From NCBI GenBank assembly GCA_934434555.1, contig CAKRZX010000038.1, forward strand, positions 1 through 5,900: a stretch of 5,900 bases of DNA, written 5' to 3'. Both the position numbers and the translations under genes were made by a program. Positions 1 through 5,518 of the stretch are shown in pieces (position 1 is the stretch's first letter; every line of letters starts with the position of its first letter). The stretch is from an uncultured Clostridia bacterium (GTDB lineage: Bacteria > Bacillota > Clostridia > Christensenellales > QALW01). The notes under the pieces were generated by a model. It was not told where the DNA came from and ran no database searches. It saw only the letters and a program-made list of their open reading frames with translations.

Positions 1-305
1 ATACTAATATCCTTGCCCGGGTGCTTATCTGCATATTCCTTAATTTTCAGCCCCATATCCCAGCAGGGAGAAACCCAACTGTTACTCGTTTTGAACTCCA
101 TTACTTTGCCGTGATCCGCATCGTCGGCAGCGGCCATGTCACAAGAACTCGGCGCGCTTCCTATATAGGCGCTGGGATCAACAACCTTGTCATCAAAGTT
201 TACCTCAAAAACCGTTTCCTCTTCGGTGGGAACGGCAAACGATACGATTGAAATACATGAGATAATCATCGCAACCGCAAGCAGAATGCTTAAAACTTTT
301 TTCAT
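1..305 (-). CDS. N-terminal part of a secreted protein, function unknown (runs off the left edge)
   Basis: The gene starts at the ATG on 305-303 and stays open to the window edge, giving 101 complete codons. The first 24 residues (MKKVLSILLAVAM...SFA) form a classic signal peptide: Lys-Lys, a hydrophobic core, and cleavage expected after S-F-A24. The mature protein begins VPTEEETVFEVNFDD and continues with a polar stretch rich in Asp, Ser, Gly and Trp (for example HGKVMEF and SNSWVSPCWDMG). This resembles the start of an extracellular beta-sandwich such as a carbohydrate-binding module, but that is only an impression. The start is supported by AAAGGA at 319-314, 8 bases upstream, and by a near-perfect promoter at 359-387. 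Signal peptide and leader DNA closely match the next gene (start 1777). Cys17 sits in a weak lipobox (I-I-S-C), so lipoprotein processing is not excluded. The stop and C-terminal architecture lie outside the window. Confidence 0.85.
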   Translation of the reverse strand, partial: MKKVLSILLAVAMIISCISIVSFAVPTEEETVFEVNFDDKVVDPSAYIGSAPSSCDMAAADDADHGKVMEFKTSNSWVSPCWDMGLKIKEYADKHPGKDIS

Positions 306-323
306 AAAAATCGTCCTTTCTGC
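235..323 (-). repeat. Leader/signal-peptide repeat, copy 1
   Basis: This stretch is closely similar at the DNA level to 1707-1794. Both cover the AGAAAGGACG ribosome binding site, the ATG and the signal-peptide codons. The copies include a shared run of about 23 identical bases within the hydrophobic core and about 19 around the start codon, and differ by one single-base indel just upstream of the ATG. Similarity fades in the mature part of each gene. Confidence 0.8.
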
Positions 324-344
324 GGTGTGCATAGAGCGCACACC
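324..344 (-). promoter_or_regulatory. 5'-UTR hairpin before the ribosome binding site
   Basis: A perfect 7-bp stem (GGTGTGC with GCACACC) with a 7-base loop lies between the predicted transcription start (~352) and the AAAGGA at 319-314. A hairpin of similar size lies at the equivalent place before the gene starting at 1777. It may stabilise the mRNA 5' end or modulate translation; that role is inference. Confidence 0.6.
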
Positions 345-358
345 TTTATTGTGATGTT

Positions 359-387
359 ATTGTACTATAAATCTATGCCGATGTCAA
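359..387 (-). promoter_or_regulatory. sigma-A promoter of the left-edge secreted gene
   Basis: Read on the minus strand, a perfect TTGACA (-35, at 387-382) is followed by a 17-base spacer and TACAAT (-10, at 364-359). Transcription would begin near 352, giving a leader of about 47 bases that starts almost directly with the hairpin at 324-344. Confidence 0.85.
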
Positions 388-489
388 TATTTTTTTCACA
401 CATTTTCTATACCTTTTAGTGGAAAATTAAAATTCAGCGTTAAAATCTTGTTTTTTGATGAAATTCGTACTGAATTAAATACAGTGCAC

Positions 490-517
490 AAAAAAAGAGC
501 CGTTGAATTCGGCTCTT
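490..517 (-). terminator. Intrinsic terminator of the two-module surface gene
   Basis: An 8-bp perfect stem (AAGAGCCG with CGGCTCTT, 495-502 and 510-517) with a 7-base loop is followed on the minus strand by seven T residues (complement of 490-496). It lies 13 bases beyond the stop codon at 530-532. There is no T-run on the plus side, so it is directional. Confidence 0.92.
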
Positions 518-529
518 GTAGTTATTTAA

Positions 530-1777
530 TTAAAGACTTTCTTTTTTCTTGCGGCTTACAGCAACAAGCGCAGCGGTTGCGGCAATTGCTATTATAACAA
601 ACGCAACGGGCAATAAATCGCCGCCCGATGCCGACGATGCATAAATATATTCTACTTTTGCCTGTGAAGCGAATGCCAGTTTGGGAGTTTCCGCAAATGC
701 CTTTGCTATATTTTCATCGCAAGCCACCGTATAGGACGTCCCCTCGGGGTACGCGCCTTTTTCCAGGTCAAAGCGGATAAAGAATTTTGAAACGTCGTAG
801 TCAACCGTGTTGTCGCCCGCGGTTATCCTTACTTTGCCCGCAGCGTCAACGTCCATTGAATACTCTATTTCTTCCGATTCTCCCGCGGGAATAAGCACAT
901 ACGTGCCGCTGTGAGGTCCCGCCCACGTGAACTTGCCTTTCTCGCTCTTCTCGTGGTTTACCTGAAACTCAACCTTGATTTTGATATCGTCCTCACCGTT
1001 GTTTTTCACGGTAAATTTCTTTGTAATTTTGTTATCCCTGATGTCCGCCGCCGAGAACACCCCCGTTTGCGAAAGTATCCAGTGGTCGCCGTCCGTTTCT
1101 TCGTTGTAAGTTACTTTGAATCCTTTTGCAATTTTAATTTCCGGAGTTTCTGTGGGCGCCGCCGTCGGTGTTGCGTCCTGTGCGGGAGTGGGAGTTGCCG
1201 GCGGTGCGGGAGTGGGGGTCACGCTTTCAACATCAACACCGGCAATGCTTAACGCGGCGTTCTTACTGCTTAAAGCCGCAAGCAGCGCATCTGCGGTTTC
1301 CTTTTGCGGAACGATAACAAGGTTTGCTTCTTTCCAGATATCAAACCTTACAAAGAATTTTGAAAGCGCAATTTCGCGGTCGGCTGCGCCGAATTTGCCG
1401 CTTACCTTGCCGTCTTTCGCATTCATGGTGAATTCTAAGTACGCTTCCTCTTCACTTCCGATTGAAATGTTAGTTATTTTGTCCCCGCAGGATACCTCGG
1501 TAAACTTTCCGCTGTCCTCTACCGTTGTCATAAGGCGGAATCTTCCCGTTACGGTCTTGTCACCGAGATTGCGCACAAGGTACTTTACGCTCACCTCGCC
1601 CGTAAAATCGTCGGGATAGCCAAGCGCGGTAAGGTAACCGTTGCCGGTTTTTACCGTTATCGCGGTGTCTGTCCCCTCCACTTTTACACCTTTTACGGTG
1701 CTGCCTGCAAACGTTACGATTGAAAGACATGAAACAGCCATCGCAACCGCAAGCAGAATGCCTAAAACTTTTTTCAT
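530..1777 (-). CDS. Secreted, membrane-anchored protein with two repeated beta-rich modules
   Basis: This 415-residue protein is probably displayed outside the cell; its ligand is unknown. Order: signal peptide 1-24 (cleavage after T-F-A24), module 1 (about 27-165), a Pro/Thr/Ala linker (about 186-213), module 2 (about 215-375), a membrane helix (about 388-407) and a short RKKK-containing tail. The modules are related: SKFFVRFDIWKEA (139-151) matches SKFFIRFDLEKGA (330-342), and KYLVRN (65-70) matches KFTVKN (254-259). The end (GGDLL, hydrophobic stretch, Lys-rich tail) resembles a sortase signal, but no LPXTG is present. I chose the ATG at 1777: AAAGGA at 1790-1785 lies 7 bases upstream and the signal peptide then begins canonically. 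An in-frame ATG at 1801 would put RSRKDGF before the signal peptide and lies upstream of that ribosome binding site. It has its own promoter and terminator. Roles in adhesion or polysaccharide binding are guesses. Confidence 0.88.
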   Translation of the reverse strand: MKKVLGILLAVAMAVSCLSIVTFAGSTVKGVKVEGTDTAITVKTGNGYLTALGYPDDFTGEVSVKYLVRNLGDKTVTGRFRLMTTVEDSGKFTEVSCGDKITNISIGSEEEAYLEFTMNAKDGKVSGKFGAADREIALSKFFVRFDIWKEANLVIVPQKETADALLAALSSKNAALSIAGVDVESVTPTPAPPATPTPAQDATPTAAPTETPEIKIAKGFKVTYNEETDGDHWILSQTGVFSAADIRDNKITKKFTVKNNGEDDIKIKVEFQVNHEKSEKGKFTWAGPHSGTYVLIPAGESEEIEYSMDVDAAGKVRITAGDNTVDYDVSKFFIRFDLEKGAYPEGTSYTVACDENIAKAFAETPKLAFASQAKVEYIYASSASGGDLLPVAFVIIAIAATAALVAVSRKKKESL

Positions 1778-1794
1778 AAAACCGTCCTTTCTGC
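1707..1794 (-). repeat. Leader/signal-peptide repeat, copy 2
   Basis: This is the counterpart of 235-323, covering the ribosome binding site, start codon and signal-peptide codons of the two-module gene. The encoded signal peptides are identical at 19 of 24 positions. The offset between copies is 1472 bases, dropping to 1471 upstream of the ATG because of a one-base indel. Confidence 0.8.
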
Positions 1795-1814
1795 TGCGCA
1801 TTTTCCGTGCAGCA
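1792..1814 (-). promoter_or_regulatory. 5'-UTR hairpin before the ribosome binding site
   Basis: The minus-strand RNA can pair TGCTGC with GCAGCA (6 bp), followed by one A-C mismatch and a C-G pair around a 7-base loop. It sits at the same place as the hairpin at 324-344: just upstream of the AGAAAGGA motif and about 15 bases from the -10 element. The stem sequence is different while pairing is kept. Confidence 0.5.
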
Positions 1815-1829
1815 TTTATTTACGGCATT

Positions 1830-1858
1830 ATTTTATCATCGTTCAAAAGTAAAAAAAA
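1830..1858 (-). promoter_or_regulatory. Probable extended -10 promoter of the two-module gene
   Basis: On the minus strand TGATAAAAT gives an extended -10 (TAAAAT at 1835-1830 with TG one base upstream). The expected -35 position (1858-1853) holds only TTTTTT inside an A/T tract. The distance from the -10 to the leader hairpin (15 intervening bases) is close to that of the left-edge gene (14), which supports the call despite the poor -35. Confidence 0.5.
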
Positions 1859-1932
1859 GATACAATATGATTTATTTTTTGTACAAAATAACAAACTTTA
1901 ATTTTATCCCGCCTGATTTTATCGGTGTTTAT

Positions 1933-1969
1933 AAAAAATCGCAAAGCACTTTTTTATGCTTTGCGATTT
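1933..1969 (-). terminator. Intrinsic terminator of the single-module surface gene
   Basis: A perfect 13-bp stem (AAATCGCAAAGCA at 1936-1948 with its complement at 1957-1969) closes an 8-base loop. On the minus strand it continues into a run of T residues (complement of 1933-1938). It starts 4 bases after the stop codon at 1974-1976. Confidence 0.93.
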
Positions 1970-1973
1970 ATAT

Positions 1974-2894
1974 TTATTCGTCCAAATCGTTATCAAAACT
2001 GTCGTCGCCGTGAGGTTTTGTTCCGTCATCGTCAGGGTAGTCACAAAGGTCCTCACCTATTTTACGCCTTGAAACTCCGCCGTTTACAAGGTTCGTGAAT
2101 CCCATTTTCTTACGCCAGATTATCACCACTATGTCTGCCGCCAGAAGCAGAATCAGAATTCCGAAGAAAACCGCTATTCCGAACGCCGGATCATTGTTCA
2201 CCCTTGTTTTTACGGTTTCACCCGTCGCAGTGGGAACTTCGGTGGGCTGCTGTGTGGCAAGATTGTCCGTGCTTACGTTATCGGGCATTGTCGGGGGCGG
2301 ATTTGTAACGCGTCCCGCATCGTTATATGGGTCTTTTGTTGGCTCGTACACAACCGACGGCTTTTTTGTGGGCGTGGGTGTGGGCTTTGCCGTGGCGGTA
2401 GACGTTGCCGTCGGCGTAGGTGTTGGCGACGGTTCTTCGGTAGGTGTGGGCGTAGCGTCGGCATGGCAACTTATTGATGCTTCGCTCAGCCTGATTTTCA
2501 CCTTTCCCGCATTTTCGGGAAGCGTAACCGTTATTTTAAGCATTACCGATTCGCCTTTTTTTACTTTTGCGGTTGCGCTCGTTTCGCCCGACTGACCGTT
2601 GAGGCTCGTTTTCTGCCCAACCGAAACGGGTTTTCCCTCTTCGTCAACCGCCGAAGCCGTTACCTTTACCGTAACGCTTCCGCCGAACTTACGCGTGTTT
2701 TCGTCGTAGTATTCATCCTTTATTTCGGTTTCAAACACGACCTGTCTTGCGCCCTCGTCCACGGTATACGCATCATTCTCTTTTTTCGCGCCCGTAACCG
2801 TATACATCAGGTTATATCCCGCGCTTACAGCCATGCTTGATGCCATAACCGCAGCAACGGCAAAAACTGCCGATATCTTTTTAAGTAATTTCAT
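1974..2894 (-). CDS. Secreted, membrane-anchored protein with a Pro/Thr stalk and acidic tail
   Basis: The product has 306 residues. Residues 1-25 form a signal peptide ending V-S-A25. Residues 26 to about 144 are a beta-rich extracellular module of no family I recognise, with alternating hydrophobic strands such as GSVTVKVTASAV and MLKITVTLP. Residues about 146-238 are a low-complexity stalk, first TPTPT-type repeats and then a looser Pro/Thr/Asn stretch. A membrane helix spans about 238-260 (AVFFGILILLLAADIVVIIW) and stops at RKK. The last 43 residues are predicted cytoplasmic and end in a strongly acidic segment (DDDG...DDSFDNDLDE). There is no LPXTG motif. The ATG at 2894 has GGAGGT at 2907-2902, 7 bases upstream. 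Promoter and terminator indicate a monocistronic gene. The layout is like the gene at 530-1777 but the two are not obvious homologues. A surface binding, sensing or anchoring role is plausible; the precise function is unknown. Confidence 0.88.
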   Translation of the reverse strand: MKLLKKISAVFAVAAVMASSMAVSAGYNLMYTVTGAKKENDAYTVDEGARQVVFETEIKDEYYDENTRKFGGSVTVKVTASAVDEEGKPVSVGQKTSLNGQSGETSATAKVKKGESVMLKITVTLPENAGKVKIRLSEASISCHADATPTPTEEPSPTPTPTATSTATAKPTPTPTKKPSVVYEPTKDPYNDAGRVTNPPPTMPDNVSTDNLATQQPTEVPTATGETVKTRVNNDPAFGIAVFFGILILLLAADIVVIIWRKKMGFTNLVNGGVSRRKIGEDLCDYPDDDGTKPHGDDSFDNDLDE

Positions 2895-2925
2895 TCGCCG
2901 TACCTCCGGAAAGATATTCGACTAT

Positions 2926-2955
2926 ATTATACACTGATTTGCACCTTGCTGTCAA
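2926..2955 (-). promoter_or_regulatory. sigma-A promoter of the single-module surface gene
   Basis: Minus strand: TTGACA at 2955-2950, an 18-base spacer, and a perfect TATAAT at 2931-2926. The expected start near 2919 leaves a short leader of about 25 bases holding only the GGAGGT site. It lacks the hairpin leader of the other two surface genes. Confidence 0.85.
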
Positions 2956-2999
2956 ACACGCTTTTTATATTTTTACACCTATTTTTTATATCTGCTTTC

Positions 3000-3029
3000 T
3001 TGACAAAACACCTCTTTATCTGCTACAAT
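3000..3029 (+). promoter_or_regulatory. sigma-A promoter of the membrane protein-parA-parB operon
   Basis: TTGACA (3000-3005), an 18-base spacer ending in TGC (extended -10 TGn), then TACAAT (3024-3029). Transcription would start near 3036, about 26 bases before the ATG at 3062. The leader holds GGCGGTGA (3050-3057), one mismatch from GGAGGTGA. The -35 of the divergent surface gene lies 44 bases away (2950-2955). Confidence 0.85.
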
Positions 3030-3061
3030 AAAATATGTAATTTATAAGGGGCGGTGAAGTT

Positions 3062-3769
3062 ATGCCTTTAATCGATTTTATAAAGTTATATGCCAACCTG
3101 CAAAACATCGTTCTTGCGGCGTTTGTGACAGTGGGCGCGGTTATTGTGTGGAATATTTTCGTCTGCATTTTTTCGTTTATGCCGCTGAAAAGAATCGTGC
3201 GTGCGCTGAGGGAAGAAACGGGTGAAGACATAATTTTACGGATAAACGCTCTTAAACTGCACGGCAGATATAAAAAAATGTGGGACAACTACTATCTTGC
3301 CTACCACAGCGAAGAAACGGTTGCGTTAAATAACTACCTTGTTATGAGCGATATGCCCGTTTTCTTTGACCCGTTCAGATGTCTTTGCCGCGCTTTTGTG
3401 TTCATCTTTGCCGCCCTGTGCGTTATTTTTATCGCAAAATCTTCGGGGTTTTCGCATTCGGCAAAGAACAGCCTTATATGTGCCGAATGCGTTCTTGTTA
3501 TTCTGCTTGCCGTAAGCGAAGTAATAAACAAACTGCTTTATACCTTAAAACAGCGGAAACTTGCCCGGCTTAAAGAGGAATTTGAAACGCTTTCGCTGCG
3601 CAAACTTCCCGGCAAGGCAGTTGATTTTTCAAGCCGCTATGTTTTAAGAAAACTCGATAAAAACGGCGAACGCCTTAACGCTTTGCAGAATTCCGTTATT
3701 CAGGTAAATGCACGGCTTGACAGGCAATATAAAATATTTACGGATTCTGTTGAGGACGAAAACAAATGA
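3062..3769 (+). CDS. Three-helix integral membrane protein of unknown function, coupled to parA
   Basis: This 235-residue protein belongs to no family I recognise. Three hydrophobic segments are visible: about 15-39, 109-126 and 137-157. Basic residues after the first helix (PLKRIVRALR) and after the third (KQRKLARLK) predict an outside N-terminus, a cytoplasmic domain of about 70 residues (40-108) and a cytoplasmic C-terminal tail of about 75 residues. The tail is highly charged and helix-forming, possibly coiled coil at 160-180 and 195-225. The cytoplasmic domain holds YKKMWDNYY (70-78) and ends VFFDPF (100-105). The third helix carries two Glu (142, 153). Helix order and orientation recall ExbB/TolQ/MotA-type channel subunits, but I see none of their signature motifs, so this is not a family call. 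Its stop overlaps the parA ATG (ATGA at 3766-3769), and it is first in the operon. A membrane partner or tether for ParA is a hypothesis from context only. Confidence 0.85.
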   Translation: MPLIDFIKLYANLQNIVLAAFVTVGAVIVWNIFVCIFSFMPLKRIVRALREETGEDIILRINALKLHGRYKKMWDNYYLAYHSEETVALNNYLVMSDMPVFFDPFRCLCRAFVFIFAALCVIFIAKSSGFSHSAKNSLICAECVLVILLAVSEVINKLLYTLKQRKLARLKEEFETLSLRKLPGKAVDFSSRYVLRKLDKNGERLNALQNSVIQVNARLDRQYKIFTDSVEDENK

Positions 3770-4521
3770 TTTTAGCAATAACCAATCAAAAAGGCGGCGT
3801 GGGCAAAACCACGTCGGCGGTAAATATTTCCGCGGGGCTTGCAAAAGAGGGCAAAAGGATTCTTTTGCTTGACTTGGACCCCCAGGGCAACGCCACAAGC
3901 GGGCTGGGCGTAGAAAAAAATCTGCCCGGTATATACAACTGTTTAATTGAAAACGCCGATATTTCTGCCTGCACGGTAAAAACGCAGGTGGAAAATCTTT
4001 TTTTAATACCCGCCAACACCGAACTTTCGGGCGCTACGGTGGAAATGGTAGCGTTAAAAGACCGCGAAAAACTGCTTCGCCGCGTGCTTGACAAAATAAA
4101 AAACGACTACGACTGTATTATCATCGACTGTCCGCCCTCTCTTGACCTTTTGACCGTGAACGCTTTTACCGCAAGCGACAGCGTTCTTGTGCCCATTCAG
4201 TGCGAATTCTACGCCCTTGAAGGACTGGGACAGTTGGTACACACAATAAAACTCATAAAGCAAAAACTCAACCCCGACCTTGACATCAACGGCGTTGTAT
4301 GCACCATGTACGATTCAAGAACGAATCTTTCCCAGCAGGTTGTTGACGAAGTAAAAAAATATTTTTCGCAAAAAGTGTACCGCACGTGCATTCCGCGAAA
4401 TGTGCGCCTTGCCGAAGCGCCCAGTTTCGGTCAGCCCATACAGTTGTTTGACGCCTACTGTCCCGGCGCGCTTGCGTACAAATCACTCTGCAAAGAGATA
4501 ATTGAAAGGAGCGGATTATGA
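3766..4521 (+). CDS. parA: ParA (Soj-type) chromosome partitioning ATPase
   Basis: This deviant Walker-type ATPase dimerises on ATP, binds DNA non-specifically, and is released by ParB-stimulated hydrolysis. In Firmicutes it also influences DnaA. At 251 residues it is close to the 253 of Bacillus subtilis Soj and lacks the N-terminal helix-turn-helix of plasmid type Ia ParA. Visible motifs are the deviant Walker A QKGGVGKTT (8-16, signature Lys9 and Lys14), the DLDPQGNATSGLG block (36-48), a Walker B-like strand ending CIIIDCPPS (117-125), VPIQCEFYALEGL (142-154) and the C-terminal PRNVRLAEAPSFG (210-222). All key residues appear intact. Translation starts inside the stop of the upstream membrane gene (ATGA overlap), with a GAGGA about 9 bases before the ATG. 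The parB ATG overlaps its own stop in the same way. Confidence 0.97.
   Translation: MILAITNQKGGVGKTTSAVNISAGLAKEGKRILLLDLDPQGNATSGLGVEKNLPGIYNCLIENADISACTVKTQVENLFLIPANTELSGATVEMVALKDREKLLRRVLDKIKNDYDCIIIDCPPSLDLLTVNAFTASDSVLVPIQCEFYALEGLGQLVHTIKLIKQKLNPDLDINGVVCTMYDSRTNLSQQVVDEVKKYFSQKVYRTCIPRNVRLAEAPSFGQPIQLFDAYCPGALAYKSLCKEIIERSGL
4505..4521 (+). promoter_or_regulatory. Ribosome binding site and overlapping start of parB
   Basis: AAAGGAG at 4505-4511 lies 6 bases before the parB ATG (4518-4520), which shares bases with the parA TGA (4519-4521). The site fixes the parB start and gives it its own strong entry point as well as termination-reinitiation coupling. Confidence 0.8.
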
Positions 4522-5390
4522 AAAAATCAGGTCTCGGGCGCGGAATGGGTGCCCTTATCGGCGACGATTTTACAATAGAATCTCTCAATTCCGACACGAA
4601 TATCGACAAAGAGTATATACATCAGTTGCCCGTTTCAAGCATTGACGTAAACAAATCGCAGCCCCGCAAAACTTTCGATTCCGAAAGCATTGCCTCTTTG
4701 GCGGAATCAATTCGCGCCAACGGACTCCTGCAACCGATAACCGTAAAAAAGAACGGCGAACGGTACGAAATTGTTGCGGGCGAACGCCGCTATCGGGCGT
4801 GCAGAATGCTCAAACTTGAAACCGTTCCCGCCATTGTAAAGGACCTTTCGCCCCGTCAGGTATGCGAACTTGCGCTGATTGAAAACTTACAGCGTGAGGA
4901 CCTGAATCCCATTGAAGCCGCCGCTGCAATCGACGCGCTTATGACGGATTTTTCCCTTACGCAGCAGGAAGTTTCGGAGCGGATAGGCACGTCACGCCCC
5001 GCAATAGCCAACGCCTTGCGCCTTTTGAAACTTCCCAAAGAAATAAAGGATCTGGTTATCTCCGGCGCTATTTCGGCTGGTCACGCCCGCGCGTTTGCCG
5101 CGGTTGAAAATAAGGACCTTGCCGTAAATCTCGCGGAGCGCGCCGCAAAAGAGGGCTGGTCGGTGCGCCAAACCGAACAGGCGGTGAAAGCCCTTGAAAC
5201 AAAAAAGCCCAAAAAGCAGAAAAATGTCGTTCCCGAATTTGAGCGGATTGAAGAAAACATACGTTTGCATTTGGGCACGAAAGTTAAAATAAACGGCAGC
5301 GAGAAAAAAGGAAAAATCGAAATAGATTATTTCTCCCGCGACGATTTGGAGCGTCTTATCTCTCTGCTTGCCCCCGACGGAGAAGTGTGA
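4518..5390 (+). CDS. parB: ParB (Spo0J-type) chromosome partitioning CTPase/DNA-binding protein
   Basis: ParB loads at parS sites near the origin, slides on DNA as a CTP-dependent clamp, recruits SMC condensin and stimulates ParA. The 290 residues match the usual length (Spo0J is 282). In order: an N-terminal ParA-contacting tail with GLGRGMGALIG (5-15); the ParB/Srx-like CTP-binding domain with the VNKSQPRKTFD region (44-54) and the GERRYRA motif (88-94); ENLQREDLNPIEAA (112-125); a helix-turn-helix region (about 127-153, LTQQEVSERIGTSRPAIANALRLL); GHARA (178-182); a Lys-rich hinge (about 209-216); and a C-terminal dimerisation domain (about 220-286) ending in DDLERLISLL. Nothing key is missing. 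I prefer Spo0J over the paralogue Noc because the gene is paired with parA. No match to consensus parS (TGTTTCACGTGAAACA) is present in the window. Confidence 0.97.
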   Translation: MKKSGLGRGMGALIGDDFTIESLNSDTNIDKEYIHQLPVSSIDVNKSQPRKTFDSESIASLAESIRANGLLQPITVKKNGERYEIVAGERRYRACRMLKLETVPAIVKDLSPRQVCELALIENLQREDLNPIEAAAAIDALMTDFSLTQQEVSERIGTSRPAIANALRLLKLPKEIKDLVISGAISAGHARAFAAVENKDLAVNLAERAAKEGWSVRQTEQAVKALETKKPKKQKNVVPEFERIEENIRLHLGTKVKINGSEKKGKIEIDYFSRDDLERLISLLAPDGEV

Positions 5391-5415
5391 GATATATTCT
5401 GTAAGATATTTTCCG

Positions 5416-5475
5416 GGGCGCTGCCCTTAGGGTATCGTAACCCTACCCCCGTCCGCTTTCTTAAAAGAAAGCGGA
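5416..5475. repeat. Cluster of three short palindromes after parB
   Basis: Three hairpin-forming sequences follow each other: GGGC-GCT-GCCC (5416-5426), TAGGGT with ACCCTA around ATCGTA (5428-5445), and an 11-bp stem TCCGCTTTCTT with AAGAAAGCGGA around AA (5452-5475). None is followed by a T-run on either strand, so they do not look like ordinary terminators. They may be part of an interspersed intergenic repeat; the minus-strand GTAGGG at 5446-5441 recalls the repeats further right. Confidence 0.6.
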
Positions 5476-5477
5476 GC

Positions 5478-5518
5478 AAAGAACTTGCCACTTTAATACG
5501 GCATGTTCTTTTATTTTT
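5478..5518 (+). terminator. Probable intrinsic terminator of the parAB operon
   Basis: AAAGAAC-T-T-GCC (5478-5489) pairs with GGC-A-T-GTTCTTT (5500-5511): 11 pairs with one T-T mismatch around a 10-base loop, followed by T-A-TTTTT (5512-5518). The stem is only moderately G+C-rich, so strength is uncertain. It is the only hairpin downstream of parB with a U-rich tail, about 90 bases past the stop. Confidence 0.55.

Noticed and set aside
21..251. Plus-strand open frame of 76 codons
   Set aside because: It lies antisense to the signal-peptide-bearing partial gene, which has a strong promoter and ribosome binding site.
919..934. CACGTG core (924-929) as a parS site
   Set aside because: Only about half the positions match the 16-base parS consensus, and the left arm does not match; the CACGTG at 4383-4388 in parA fails in the same way.
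1116..1619. Long plus-strand open frame antisense to the two-module surface gene
   Set aside because: It mirrors Pro/Thr and Ser/Ala-rich codons of the real gene, lacks a convincing ribosome binding site, and the opposite strand has promoter, signal peptide, membrane anchor and terminator.
1778..1801. Upstream in-frame ATG at 1801 as the start of the two-module gene
   Set aside because: It lies upstream of the ribosome binding site for the ATG at 1777 and would add RSRKDGF ahead of a canonical signal peptide; the paralogous leader uses the equivalent of 1777.
2095..2595. Plus-strand open frame rich in Val/Gly antisense to the single-module surface gene
   Set aside because: The low-complexity VGVGVG translation is just the reverse of the TPTPT linker; all gene signals are on the minus strand.
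3016..3288. Minus-strand open frame of 90 codons opposite the membrane protein
   Set aside because: Antisense to a gene with clear promoter, ribosome binding site and coupling to parA; no signals of its own.
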